The notes under the pieces: generated by a model | The model's database searches: none | What the model was told of the DNA's origin: nothing | Seen by the model: the letters and a program-made list of their open reading frames with translations, nothing else | Program-made: the position numbers and the translations under genes | Shown: positions 44,747 through 52,837 of the stretch, piece by piece | How positions within the stretch are numbered: position 1 is the stretch's first letter | Layout: every line of letters starts with the position of its first letter | IMG/VR virus record: IMGVR_UViG_3300032334_001923 | Coordinates: 62,001-126,000 of that record | Direction: 5' to 3' (one strand) | From: a virus | DNA: 64,000 nt

Positions 44747-47053
44747 ATGCACTTTAATACTAAATATATTTTTCAAGGAGACTCAGAGAAAGAGATAGTC
44801 AAAAAGATAAACTACAATTTTGATCAGATTCTTTCTTTCGCTGTTGGCCCGGACGGACACGTAGGTGACAAAGGTCCAACCGGATACGCCGGACCTGCGG
44901 GAAAAAAAGGCGTACATGGAGGATCTGGTGCAAGGGGATCTTTATGGTTTAAGCAATCAACCGAGCCATCTTCATCTATAAGTAACCAATTCGATAAGTG
45001 GATAGATGAATCAACAAGTTCCAACGAGGTTAAAGAATATGGCCCAACAGGAAGCTGGAGTTACACAGGATACTCAATGTTTTCCTCCACTTACTTCAAA
45101 TCTTATTCAGGAATATCTGGACCTGCTGGGGTTACTGATAAATTCGTTATAGGATTTTCAAATTCTGGCGGATTAACTGCAAGTGAAACGAGTCTCGTTC
45201 TTTCCGACAAGACATTGAATATAACCAATTCAAATCCTAATAGAAGTAAACTGATCATTTCAACTCTTGATCAAACTTCCACCCCTGTACTTACATTTAC
45301 GAAAACAACTACAAATACTACGGGTGCTCCTTCGTTCTATTGGAAAAATACGGGAGCAGATACAGGTTTAGTTCTAAAATCTTCAGGCTCTTCCATTTCT
45401 TTTGTTTCTTCCCTAGGTCTAACCATAGATTCAAGTACAGCTAGAAGTATAATCTTTGGTACTTCTATGACTATGACAGCTAACAATGATATAAAAATTT
45501 CGGGATTAGGAGATTTTATACTTGGGACTAATACTACTATAGGAACTGGATCTGCTTTTGCCATACTTACTAGCAACATAGAAATGGCATCATCGTATTA
45601 TAGATCCAATGTACCTACTAAAATAAATAATTCGCAGTCTGGAGTTTTTACTTTGGATAACACCAAAAACGTAACTGGAACTTCAACATCTTATGGCATA
45701 CAGATGGAAGTTCAAAGTCAAGTTAATTTAAGGGGATTTGAATTTTTAGACCTAACTGGTTCTGCTATATTTTCGGGGAAAATAAAGGGTCCGGTGTCTT
45801 CTGGTAAATCTCTTCAAACAACTTTTGGCTCAACTGGGAATGCAGCAGCAGGATCTACAGGGGGCCCTTATTTTTATCATGTCAAAAGGCTTAAAGAAAT
45901 ACGCTCTGACGGTAGCACAGTAACATGTAGACAGTATTTCAATTCAAGCACTTCAACTACTTATAACATACCTAATGTAATAGATCTAGACTCTTTGACA
46001 CTGTGGGATTCCAATTACATCATGGTAACCCCAATAGGTACTGCTTTAAACTCATGGAATCCTCCAACAACATACGGAGTTTATTTAAAGATTCCTGCCC
46101 CTCTTTCACCTACAGCTCCTTTATTTTATAACGGAACTGCTACAAATTACAGAGTTTTCGTTAATGACATAAACCCAAGTAACAGTGCGCCTAACAACGA
46201 CATTAAAATAGTGGGTTTAGTTTGGGACTACACTAGATACACAGGAACTTCAGCAACTACGACCACTTATTATCTGACCTTTCCTAGAGAAAGAGACATG
46301 AATTTTTATCAGAGCTACGGTTGCTCTTATGTTGATCTTATATGGATGCCACTCACGAGTTCAACCAATGCTACACCTAAAATATTTTGGAAAACGTGTA
46401 ACGGGAGTGCAGGGTTTATCAACGTCACCAACTACTACACTGTGGGACAATTAGTTCCTCCTAGCTCTGGCGGTGGAAGTGTCGGAAATCCGCTATCTTC
46501 TTCCGGTGGAGGTGGGGTATCTTCTGGAGGAGGCGGTATCGGCGGTGGAGGATATGGAGGTGGATCACCTTCAGGAGGTGGAGGCTGCTTCTTGCCTGGA
46601 ACTCTTATAACTATGGCTGATGGATCTAAGAAACTAATCGAAGAAATTTCGATAGGAGATCTTGTGATGTCTTATGATTTCAACTCTGGAAAATTGACAG
46701 ATGATGTTGTTTCTGAAACATTCAATCTTGTAAATAACAATATAGTAGAATTTGTTCTAGAAAACGGGACATCTTTAAGAAGCACTTCGGATCACCCATA
46801 TTGGGTTGAAAATAAAGGCTGGTGTTCTTTTGATCCCATAGCAACTAAAGATAAATACAGCATAGATTCTGCTCTTATAGATGAGGATGATCTATTAACT
46901 TCGGATGATCTTAAACAGATTAAGATAATTTCGATTAAAAAACTGGAAATGTTAGAAAGCAAAGTGATAAACTTCCATGCGCTTAAGAATCAGAATTATT
47001 TTGCAGAGGGAGTCCTAGTTCATAATAAACAAATATTCATCCCTGCGGAGTAA
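44747..47053 (+). CDS. Collagen-like fibre protein 3 with C-terminal Hint domain
   Basis: A 768-residue protein. Residues 10-32 (QGDSEKEIVKKINYNFDQIL) are the shared attachment segment, then collagen-like triplets (about 35-64), a beta-rich body, a Gly/Ser-rich linker (about 572-613) and a Hint domain at 614-760. That domain begins with the catalytic-type Cys614 (GCFLPGTLITMADGS), has a TSDHPYW block with the Thr-x-x-His residues, and ends VHN760, followed by Lys and seven more residues. His-Asn with Lys as next residue rules out normal protein splicing but would allow N- or C-terminal self-cleavage. No homing endonuclease is inserted. It starts three bases after fibre 2. Confidence 0.78.
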   Translation: MHFNTKYIFQGDSEKEIVKKINYNFDQILSFAVGPDGHVGDKGPTGYAGPAGKKGVHGGSGARGSLWFKQSTEPSSSISNQFDKWIDESTSSNEVKEYGPTGSWSYTGYSMFSSTYFKSYSGISGPAGVTDKFVIGFSNSGGLTASETSLVLSDKTLNITNSNPNRSKLIISTLDQTSTPVLTFTKTTTNTTGAPSFYWKNTGADTGLVLKSSGSSISFVSSLGLTIDSSTARSIIFGTSMTMTANNDIKISGLGDFILGTNTTIGTGSAFAILTSNIEMASSYYRSNVPTKINNSQSGVFTLDNTKNVTGTSTSYGIQMEVQSQVNLRGFEFLDLTGSAIFSGKIKGPVSSGKSLQTTFGSTGNAAAGSTGGPYFYHVKRLKEIRSDGSTVTCRQYFNSSTSTTYNIPNVIDLDSLTLWDSNYIMVTPIGTALNSWNPPTTYGVYLKIPAPLSPTAPLFYNGTATNYRVFVNDINPSNSAPNNDIKIVGLVWDYTRYTGTSATTTTYYLTFPRERDMNFYQSYGCSYVDLIWMPLTSSTNATPKIFWKTCNGSAGFINVTNYYTVGQLVPPSSGGGSVGNPLSSSGGGGVSSGGGGIGGGGYGGGSPSGGGGCFLPGTLITMADGSKKLIEEISIGDLVMSYDFNSGKLTDDVVSETFNLVNNNIVEFVLENGTSLRSTSDHPYWVENKGWCSFDPIATKDKYSIDSALIDEDDLLTSDDLKQIKIISIKKLEMLESKVINFHALKNQNYFAEGVLVHNKQIFIPAE
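46586..47026 (+). other. Hint (intein/Hedgehog-type) domain, C-terminal in fibre 3
   Basis: Domain part of the 44747 gene: residues 614-760. Key residues seen are Cys614, the TSDH block and the His759-Asn760 end. The +1 residue is Lys, so it resembles bacterial intein-like type B or Hedgehog-type domains rather than a splicing intein. Confidence 0.75.
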
Positions 47054-47076
47054 TTTATAATATAAAAACAATAAAA

Positions 47077-47343
47077 ATGGCTTTATTAACAAAAAAAGAA
47101 AAGGATACGATCCTAAAATTCTCAGAAACCTACATCAAGCTTCACGGGGAGATAGTTGAAGTTGAAAAACATATAAAAGATCTGGAGCAAAGATCAGGAG
47201 ATCTAGTAAACGATCTTCAGTGTTGTAGAAAGAATGAGGCCGAATTTATGAGTAAGCTCGAAGCCAAATATGGCCCGGGGAAGTTAAACCCTATGACCCT
47301 TTGTTGGGAAAAAGAAATTATTAGAGATGAAGTACTTCAGTAA
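47077..47343 (+). CDS. Small coiled-coil protein
   Basis: An 88-residue, charged, helical protein with heptads (ETYIKLHGEIVEVEKHIKDL) and two adjacent Cys residues (CC, about 49-50). No signal peptide. It overlaps the next gene by 17 bases (start 47327 inside its 3' end), which suggests translational coupling with the membrane protein. It resembles small lysis or assembly accessory proteins only in general form. Function unknown. Confidence 0.62.
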   Translation: MALLTKKEKDTILKFSETYIKLHGEIVEVEKHIKDLEQRSGDLVNDLQCCRKNEAEFMSKLEAKYGPGKLNPMTLCWEKEIIRDEVLQ

Positions 47344-48169
47344 AGAAACACCAGGAAAAGTTTTCAGCCTGCTATCTAGCAGGATGGGACTTTTAGTAGT
47401 TATAGCAATCTTAATTATGCTATTTCTAAAACAATGCAACGAGAGAGCAGCAATCGAGGCAGAAGCAAAAAGAGAGCACAACAATTATCTGGCAGCTCAG
47501 GATAGTGTTAGAACTATAAGTAAGGATAAGGATCACCTCATCCAAGAAAAGTCTGCTTTTCAACTTAAAGTTTCAGAGCTTTCTAAAGATCAGAAGGATC
47601 TTATAGCTCAACTAGGACTAAAATCAAACGGTAGAGGAAATACACCTAGAACTGTTATTGAAACCGTAGTTGAGTATAGAGATACAGGGAGAGTGGTTTC
47701 TTCGGTTATTAAAGACGCATCTGGTGAATCTATTAATTTTGAATACGCACCGGAGATGAAGGGAAAGAATAAATTAGTTATATCAGGAAAAACTCCATAT
47801 AAAGTAAATCTTTTTAAAGATCCCGAAGACAGCACTAGATATTTAACCTCTGTTGATCCTGGACATACTGATTTAACAATTGCACAGAATATAGAATTGG
47901 TTACTGGAATATATCAAGATCCTAAGTCAAAGAGAATTATGACTAGAGTTAGCACAACTTTTCCTAATTTAACTTTTAGTGATGTTAACTCTTTTGATAT
48001 TACTGATAACCCAGAAACAAGAAAAAGTCTTAAGAACGCCAGAAAAGAATTCGGAATTGGATTCACAATAGGTTACGGAATGGCTTTATCAACAACAGGA
48101 GTTAAACCTGGATTAATATTAGGAGTTGGTTTCCACTATACCCCTAAGTTTCTCCAATTTGGAAAATAA
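47327..48169 (+). CDS. Membrane-anchored coiled-coil protein (possible spanin-like)
   Basis: A 280-residue protein. A single hydrophobic segment at about 20-37 (LLVVIAILIMLFL) follows a positively charged N-terminus, consistent with N-in membrane anchoring. Residues about 40-100 are a coiled coil. The C-terminal 50 residues (FGIGFTIGYG ... LILGVGFHYTP) form alternating amphipathic strands like a beta-barrel end or beta-tail. A membrane anchor with coiled coil and distal beta part is seen in spanin-like and tail-membrane proteins. The location between two Hint-carrying genes is odd for a lysis gene, so the role remains open. Confidence 0.6.
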   Translation: MKYFSKETPGKVFSLLSSRMGLLVVIAILIMLFLKQCNERAAIEAEAKREHNNYLAAQDSVRTISKDKDHLIQEKSAFQLKVSELSKDQKDLIAQLGLKSNGRGNTPRTVIETVVEYRDTGRVVSSVIKDASGESINFEYAPEMKGKNKLVISGKTPYKVNLFKDPEDSTRYLTSVDPGHTDLTIAQNIELVTGIYQDPKSKRIMTRVSTTFPNLTFSDVNSFDITDNPETRKSLKNARKEFGIGFTIGYGMALSTTGVKPGLILGVGFHYTPKFLQFGK

Positions 48170-48177
48170 TTAGAAAA

Positions 48178-50979
48178 ATGGCATATAGTACATCATCAAA
48201 ATACGTTCAGCTCACTCCATATCTTTTAATGGAGTATATGTATGCTGATCAACCTACCCCGGAAACATATTTTACGAATACCGGAGGATCCACTGTTACC
48301 TTTGATAAATTGATCAATGGGTACATGTCTGATGCTGTACAGATTTTTAATCCTCCAGCGGATTATAGCATAACCCAAAACGGTCCAGAAAATAGTGTGG
48401 TTAAGATAGCTGAGAATTCATTTGTGACCTTAGATTCTAACCTTATAATTCCATTTAATGATTATTCAGAATATCTTACTGACACCACGAATCTTCCGAT
48501 AACTTTTCCGTATAACTTAAGTGTTGTTTATGACACTATCAGATACCACCTCAGAGCGGGATACAATCTTCAGAATATAGATGGACTTATTATAGGAATA
48601 GATTTTCAGGATGTCGATTCTACTTATGTTACAATTTCTCAGATACTTTTAAAGAGAGGAACTGAACAGGAGTACACTTTAAATCCCAATCCTGTAACAA
48701 TTGGATCAAACATCTATGACAAGTTCTTTGAGATCAAGATACCTAGTTTAAAGAACATGAACGACACGTATCTTGCAACCCCAGCAAACTTCCAATCTGT
48801 TTCATTAGCGGGTTTATTAAGTGCTAGTGGAAACGGGTTTGTATATGGAGCTCCGATGAGAATATCTCTTTGGCAGGTTCAAAGTACTGATGATTTTGCA
48901 GGTTATGACAGATATAATTCTTCCAGAATAGCTCTTCTATCTTTAGAGGAGGAAGATCCTTTTGCAAACATAGGAGCCGTGATACAAGAATCCGATAAAG
49001 GAGAATTCTTTGAATATTTTGCAACCGATAATGAAGGATTCATAGAGGATTTTATTCTTTTCCAGAATTCAATAGGAAATAGCTATTACATAAGTCATCA
49101 GATAGAAGTACTTGAACAAATTGGTGCTGCAATTATAGAAACGTCTAGGTTTGAATCTATACAGACAACTGCTTATGATACACCTAACTACTATAGACCT
49201 ATAGTTAGAAATGCCGCCTATGCTGCATCTTTCTTTCTAAGATACACTATGTCTCTGGTTAATAATAAAGACCAAACAAGGGTAATTAGAATAGCATCAT
49301 ATTCATCTAATAATCCTTCTCAGTGGGGATTAAATATAACTCCAATTCAACTTAGTACTTTTCCGCAAGTTCAGAAAATATACAACAAGGTTTACAGTCA
49401 GCCCCAAATTAAACTTGGAGGGTTTAACACTCCACAACCTAAGGAGATATTGAAATTCACGAATGTTTACATCCAGCAGAATTTAATTAATTCCACTGCG
49501 ACTAATCTGGTTCTTCAAAACGGATCTCTTACCGAGACCCTTAGTTCCACCCCTAGTGTTGCAGTTGGTACTGGTAAATTAACGGTAACCCTTTCTCCTT
49601 TTGATAATTATTATAAATTCAAATTTATTAAGAGTGGAAGTGACGGAACCCCTGTTGCTGTAGATCTTAGCAATTCGCCTATTTATAATTTGGCCTTCCT
49701 GGATAATCAGGGAAATAAAATTTATGTTCCTACTCTTTCCGATCCAACTATAGCTAGACCTTCTTCAGGAGAATTGGCTTTTAAAGTTGATGAATCAACA
49801 TCAGTTAAGGTTCTTAAATTCAGTGACAGAAGATTCTTTATAGTAAGTGGAGGAGGAAATCCACTAGGTGCTACAGGATCAACGGTGGCTCTGGCTTCAA
49901 GTGTTGAAGCTGTTGCCTCCGGAAATCGTGAAAGATTAAGAGCAGTTCCTATTTCTAGTACAGATCCTGCTATAAATCTAGCCACTCAGAATTATAAAAG
50001 TCTTAACACGATCACTAAGACAACTAACACTTTAAACCCAGACTCAACTAAAAACAATCCTGCTAGTGTTATCTATTGGGGATATTGGAAGAAAGAAGGA
50101 GAATCTGATTTTGTAACAACCGTTACCACGGCAGGTGCAACTGGTGCAACTGGTGCTCCAGCTCCTGTAAGTAGTGGAACACAGGTTCTTGGAGATCTTG
50201 AGCCAGTAGTTATTATTCCTAGAAAACCATTTATCCGTACAATTAAACCTCCTGTTAGAGGCCAAATTCTAGAATCTAATCTTGGATTAACCGGACCTGT
50301 AGCGGTAAGCTCAGCAACAAATCGGTTAACAGGAAACGCTTTGATTTCTGCCCTTAGCGCTCAGATTCAAGGGTACAAAGATTCTGGATGGAAAGATCAA
50401 ACAATTATAGATTACTTCCTAATACCAGGAAATCCTGGGTATATCCAATATCCTGGATTAACTAAAGCTGAATTCATAAAAGCAGCAAGTGGAATTCTTT
50501 CCCCTACTTCTATCAGCGTTCTAACAAGACAATCAATCTCATCAAGTGGAGGCGCTAGTGGATGTCCAACCCCAGATATGAAAATTTATTTAGGTAAGGA
50601 TAATTGGGTTACTGCAGGAAACTTAGTTAAAGGAATGGAGGTTTACACAGTTCATGAAAAAACAGGGGAGTGGGGAATTTACAAAGTTGTTCATTCTGAA
50701 ATAATCAAGCAACCGGTGTTGGCTGTTAAAATAGGTGACAAGAGAGTAACCGTTTCAGCTTCCCATAAATTCTTAACGGATTCCGGAAAATATGAAGAAA
50801 CTATGGATCTGAAGATTGGATCTCTCATAAGAACTATAAATGGAACTGCCATCCTATCAGAGAAGAACTACATTGGTGAATCTGATGTTGTTAAAATAGA
50901 GGTACAGGGAGCACATACCTATATAATGGAGGGATTTGTTTCTCATAATAAAAGAGCAGCAGAAAAAATAGAAGAATAA
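48178..50979 (+). CDS. Virion protein with C-terminal Hint domain
   Basis: A 933-residue protein. The first 780 residues are beta-rich and of virion type, with a GATGATGA-type low-complexity stretch near 655. A Ser/Gly linker (SISSSGGASG) leads to a Hint domain at 796-924: Cys796 (GCPTPDMKIYL), VSASHKFL with the Ser-x-x-His block, and a SHN924 end followed by Lys and eight residues. Both Hint domains in this window therefore share N-terminal Cys, penultimate His, terminal Asn and a +1 Lys, but are diverged in sequence. No collagen part is present here. The start lies 8 bases after the membrane protein. Confidence 0.75.
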   Translation: MAYSTSSKYVQLTPYLLMEYMYADQPTPETYFTNTGGSTVTFDKLINGYMSDAVQIFNPPADYSITQNGPENSVVKIAENSFVTLDSNLIIPFNDYSEYLTDTTNLPITFPYNLSVVYDTIRYHLRAGYNLQNIDGLIIGIDFQDVDSTYVTISQILLKRGTEQEYTLNPNPVTIGSNIYDKFFEIKIPSLKNMNDTYLATPANFQSVSLAGLLSASGNGFVYGAPMRISLWQVQSTDDFAGYDRYNSSRIALLSLEEEDPFANIGAVIQESDKGEFFEYFATDNEGFIEDFILFQNSIGNSYYISHQIEVLEQIGAAIIETSRFESIQTTAYDTPNYYRPIVRNAAYAASFFLRYTMSLVNNKDQTRVIRIASYSSNNPSQWGLNITPIQLSTFPQVQKIYNKVYSQPQIKLGGFNTPQPKEILKFTNVYIQQNLINSTATNLVLQNGSLTETLSSTPSVAVGTGKLTVTLSPFDNYYKFKFIKSGSDGTPVAVDLSNSPIYNLAFLDNQGNKIYVPTLSDPTIARPSSGELAFKVDESTSVKVLKFSDRRFFIVSGGGNPLGATGSTVALASSVEAVASGNRERLRAVPISSTDPAINLATQNYKSLNTITKTTNTLNPDSTKNNPASVIYWGYWKKEGESDFVTTVTTAGATGATGAPAPVSSGTQVLGDLEPVVIIPRKPFIRTIKPPVRGQILESNLGLTGPVAVSSATNRLTGNALISALSAQIQGYKDSGWKDQTIIDYFLIPGNPGYIQYPGLTKAEFIKAASGILSPTSISVLTRQSISSSGGASGCPTPDMKIYLGKDNWVTAGNLVKGMEVYTVHEKTGEWGIYKVVHSEIIKQPVLAVKIGDKRVTVSASHKFLTDSGKYEETMDLKIGSLIRTINGTAILSEKNYIGESDVVKIEVQGAHTYIMEGFVSHNKRAAEKIEE
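50563..50949 (+). other. Hint domain, C-terminal in the 48178 gene
   Basis: Residues 796-924 of the 48178 product. Cys796, Ser-Ala-Ser-His and His923-Asn924 are in place; the residue after Asn is Lys. No endonuclease insertion fits in its 129 residues. Confidence 0.72.
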
Positions 50980-50985
50980 TAGATT

Positions 50986-51534
50986 ATGATTTTAAACCCG
51001 AAAGCTAATAGTTTTTACTTTAATTTCCCTAAAGGATTCTTTAGCGAGAGAGTAACTCAAAAGTATGAAAAATACATCAAAAGACAGCCAATACCTTTTG
51101 ATAATGTGCAGCAGTATGTAAACAGCACAATTCAATCTGTAGGGTTTCCTAGTATATCTATAGACACAGTTGAACAAGTTAGACTACTAGGTAAGAAGAT
51201 AAATTATAAAAGTTCAACCCCTATTCAGGATTTATTCTCAAGGGATTTCTCTATTAACTTTAAAATGGCGGACGGGTTCGTGAATTACTTCATACTTTTA
51301 GACACCGTCTTAGATTTTCTTAATTTTGAGAACCCCCAGTTATTTATACAGGATTTGCCTCTAAGAATAATGGACAATGAGGGGAACGTCCTCTTTTCAT
51401 TGACCTTCCAGGAGGTAATTTTCAGCTCCCTGAATAACATAGATCTATCTTATACTAACAATAGTCCAAACTTTACCGCATTCACACTAGGATTTAGATG
51501 TAACTACATAGACATAGTTACGGAGATAAAGTAA
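50986..51534 (+). CDS. Tail-tube-like protein
   Basis: A 182-residue protein. It contains YVNSTIQSVGFPSISID, then QDLFSRDFSINFKMADGFVN, NYFILLDTV, and FTAFTLGFRCNYIDI, the layout of phage tail-tube proteins, in which a beta-sandwich with an amphipathic loop builds stacked hexameric rings. The length is close to T4 gp19 (163). Since a tube-like domain also occurs in the 688 gene, this protein may be the main tube, a tube-terminator or a hub-ring protein. It lies at the end of the virion-protein operon, before a GATATATA box. Confidence 0.5.
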   Translation: MILNPKANSFYFNFPKGFFSERVTQKYEKYIKRQPIPFDNVQQYVNSTIQSVGFPSISIDTVEQVRLLGKKINYKSSTPIQDLFSRDFSINFKMADGFVNYFILLDTVLDFLNFENPQLFIQDLPLRIMDNEGNVLFSLTFQEVIFSSLNNIDLSYTNNSPNFTAFTLGFRCNYIDIVTEIK

Positions 51535-51535
51535 A

Positions 51536-51543
51536 GATATATA
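51536..51543 (+). promoter_or_regulatory. GATATATA box before the 51565 gene
   Basis: AAGATATATAAACTAAAC lies at the boundary between the virion and the replication regions, 21 bases before ATG 51565. It follows the stop of the tube-like gene by one base. Confidence 0.42.
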
Positions 51544-51564
51544 AACTAAACAAATTAGAAAAAT

Positions 51565-51795
51565 ATGAAAAGCTTCACTCAGAAAGTAAACGAAATGAAA
51601 TACGCACAGCCTCTAGGAGGTCAAAAAGACCAAATGAAGAACCTTTTGGTTGCTGCTGCTGGAAACGATCAAAGAGTATTAAACGATTTGGTAAACTGCT
51701 TAACTGACGACCAAATGGAGAAATGCTTCCAAAAGCTTTCTAAAGTTTATGGATACACTGGATCTTTTGGTCAGATCGTTCACCCTTCAATGTAA
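51565..51795 (+). CDS. Small soluble hypothetical protein
   Basis: A 76-residue helical protein, with two Cys (residues about 44 and 53). It begins MKSFTQKVNEM, vaguely like the T4 capsid-targeting peptide MKTYQEFIAE, though not close enough to claim. It is followed four bases later by the RuvC-like gene. Codon use is strongly biased to codons common in the region (Lys, Asn, Leu), compatible with high expression. No family was recognised. Confidence 0.62.
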   Translation: MKSFTQKVNEMKYAQPLGGQKDQMKNLLVAAAGNDQRVLNDLVNCLTDDQMEKCFQKLSKVYGYTGSFGQIVHPSM

Positions 51796-51799
51796 TTTC

Positions 51800-52519
51800 A
51801 TGTCAGAAGACAAAAATTTTGTAGGTATAGACTTTTCGATAAACTCACCAGCCTTTTGCTGTTTTAAAGACGGCAAATATATCTGGGGATCGTTAACTAG
51901 ATCCGATCGAACAAGCGAATCTCTAACAAAAAATTCAAAAAAACCGTTTTCTGTTCTAAGCACAGAAACCGATTTTCACCTGCATTTCTTGGATAAGAAG
52001 GAACTTCCCGAGGACTACACCGGAAGGGAGAGAACCAAGATAGTTTATTTTAACGAGATTGCAGAGAAACTATGGAATAGCATCTTAGAGATAATGGGTG
52101 ATTCTGAGTTCTTTGTAGCAATGGAGGGACTAAGCTTCTCTTCAAACGGAAATGCCCTAATAGACATCTCTATGGCAACTGCTCTTTTAAGAAAAAAGAT
52201 TATAGATAGAGTGAGTGTCGATAACTTTTATGTTTTTTCGCCAACCTCTATTAAAAAGTTTGCTCTAAAGGGGAATGCTAAAAAGGACGAGCTTTACGAA
52301 GCTCTTTGCAAAGTAAGCGACGGAACAAATCTGAAGAACTTTACTAATATATTAGAGTTCAACAAATCTGAATGGATAACTCCAAAAAAGGTTGTTAACA
52401 AACCAATTGATGATATTGTGGACGCAACTTGGATAACTTTATATTTAAAGGAAGAATTAAAGGGAAAATTAAAGGAAATTTATGGAATTAAAGGAAATTT
52501 TGAATCGACATCTGCTTGA
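51800..52519 (+). CDS. RuvC-like Holliday-junction/recombination nuclease
   Basis: ATG 51800 is chosen over an upstream in-frame ATG (51749) that would overlap the previous gene by 47 bases; the 239-residue product then begins directly before the catalytic strand. Motifs: VGIDFSINS with D11; FFVAMEGLSF with E109; VFSPTSIKKFALKGNAKKDE; and PIDDIVDA with D204/D205/D208. This is the RNase H-fold arrangement of RuvC-type resolvases, which cut four-way junctions and are used in phage DNA processing. T4 itself uses an unrelated endonuclease VII for this purpose, so a RuvC-like enzyme is a possible substitute. It overlaps the next ORF by 38 bases. Confidence 0.72.
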   Translation: MSEDKNFVGIDFSINSPAFCCFKDGKYIWGSLTRSDRTSESLTKNSKKPFSVLSTETDFHLHFLDKKELPEDYTGRERTKIVYFNEIAEKLWNSILEIMGDSEFFVAMEGLSFSSNGNALIDISMATALLRKKIIDRVSVDNFYVFSPTSIKKFALKGNAKKDELYEALCKVSDGTNLKNFTNILEFNKSEWITPKKVVNKPIDDIVDATWITLYLKEELKGKLKEIYGIKGNFESTSA

Positions 52520-52745
52520 GACCTCTGAAATATCAAATGACTTTTCTACAAACGAGGAGTATCTAAACTCCGTAACAGAGGCGGCCGAAATAATCATTAC
52601 AGCTTTACAGTCTAACAATAAAATAATCACTGCGGGGAACGGCGGGTCCATGTGTGATGCTATGCACTTTGCTAGCGAACTTAGTGGAAACTATAGAGAT
52701 GATAGAAGTCCTTTACCTACTATTGATATATCCAATTCATCTTAG
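52482..52745 (+). pseudogene. gmhA: Truncated phosphoheptose isomerase (GmhA/SIS N-terminal part)
   Basis: An 87-residue product. AGNGGSMCDAMHFASELSGN followed by YRDDRSPLPTIDIS is closely like the N-terminal half of sedoheptulose-7-phosphate isomerase (GmhA), which starts LPS-core heptose synthesis and is about 190 residues long. Here the frame ends at TAG/TAA-flanked DNA just where the family continues (ISDVSH...GNDF), and only 92 bases remain before the next gene, so the second SIS half is absent and not merely frameshifted. It is probably a deletion remnant; a new function of the short product cannot be excluded. It overlaps the RuvC-like gene by 38 bases. Confidence 0.72.
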
Positions 52746-52748
52746 ATA

Positions 52749-52837
52749 TGGTAGAAAAAAAATTATTTAAAATTAAACAAAATTAAGAGAAACAAAAGGA
52801 AAACAAAAACTAAAAACTAAAAATAAATTTTAAAATC
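52749..52837 (+). promoter_or_regulatory. A-rich untranslated leader of the SSB gene
   Basis: About 90 bases, dominated by A with few G and C and no stable hairpin, directly precede the gp32-like gene. In T4, gp32 represses its own translation by coating an unstructured A/U-rich leader of its mRNA. This leader has the same character; that it works this way is an inference. Confidence 0.5.

Noticed and set aside
46586-50949. Hint domains as splicing inteins
   Set aside because: Both end in HN followed by Lys near the protein C-terminus, with no C-extein and no nucleophile, so splicing is not expected.
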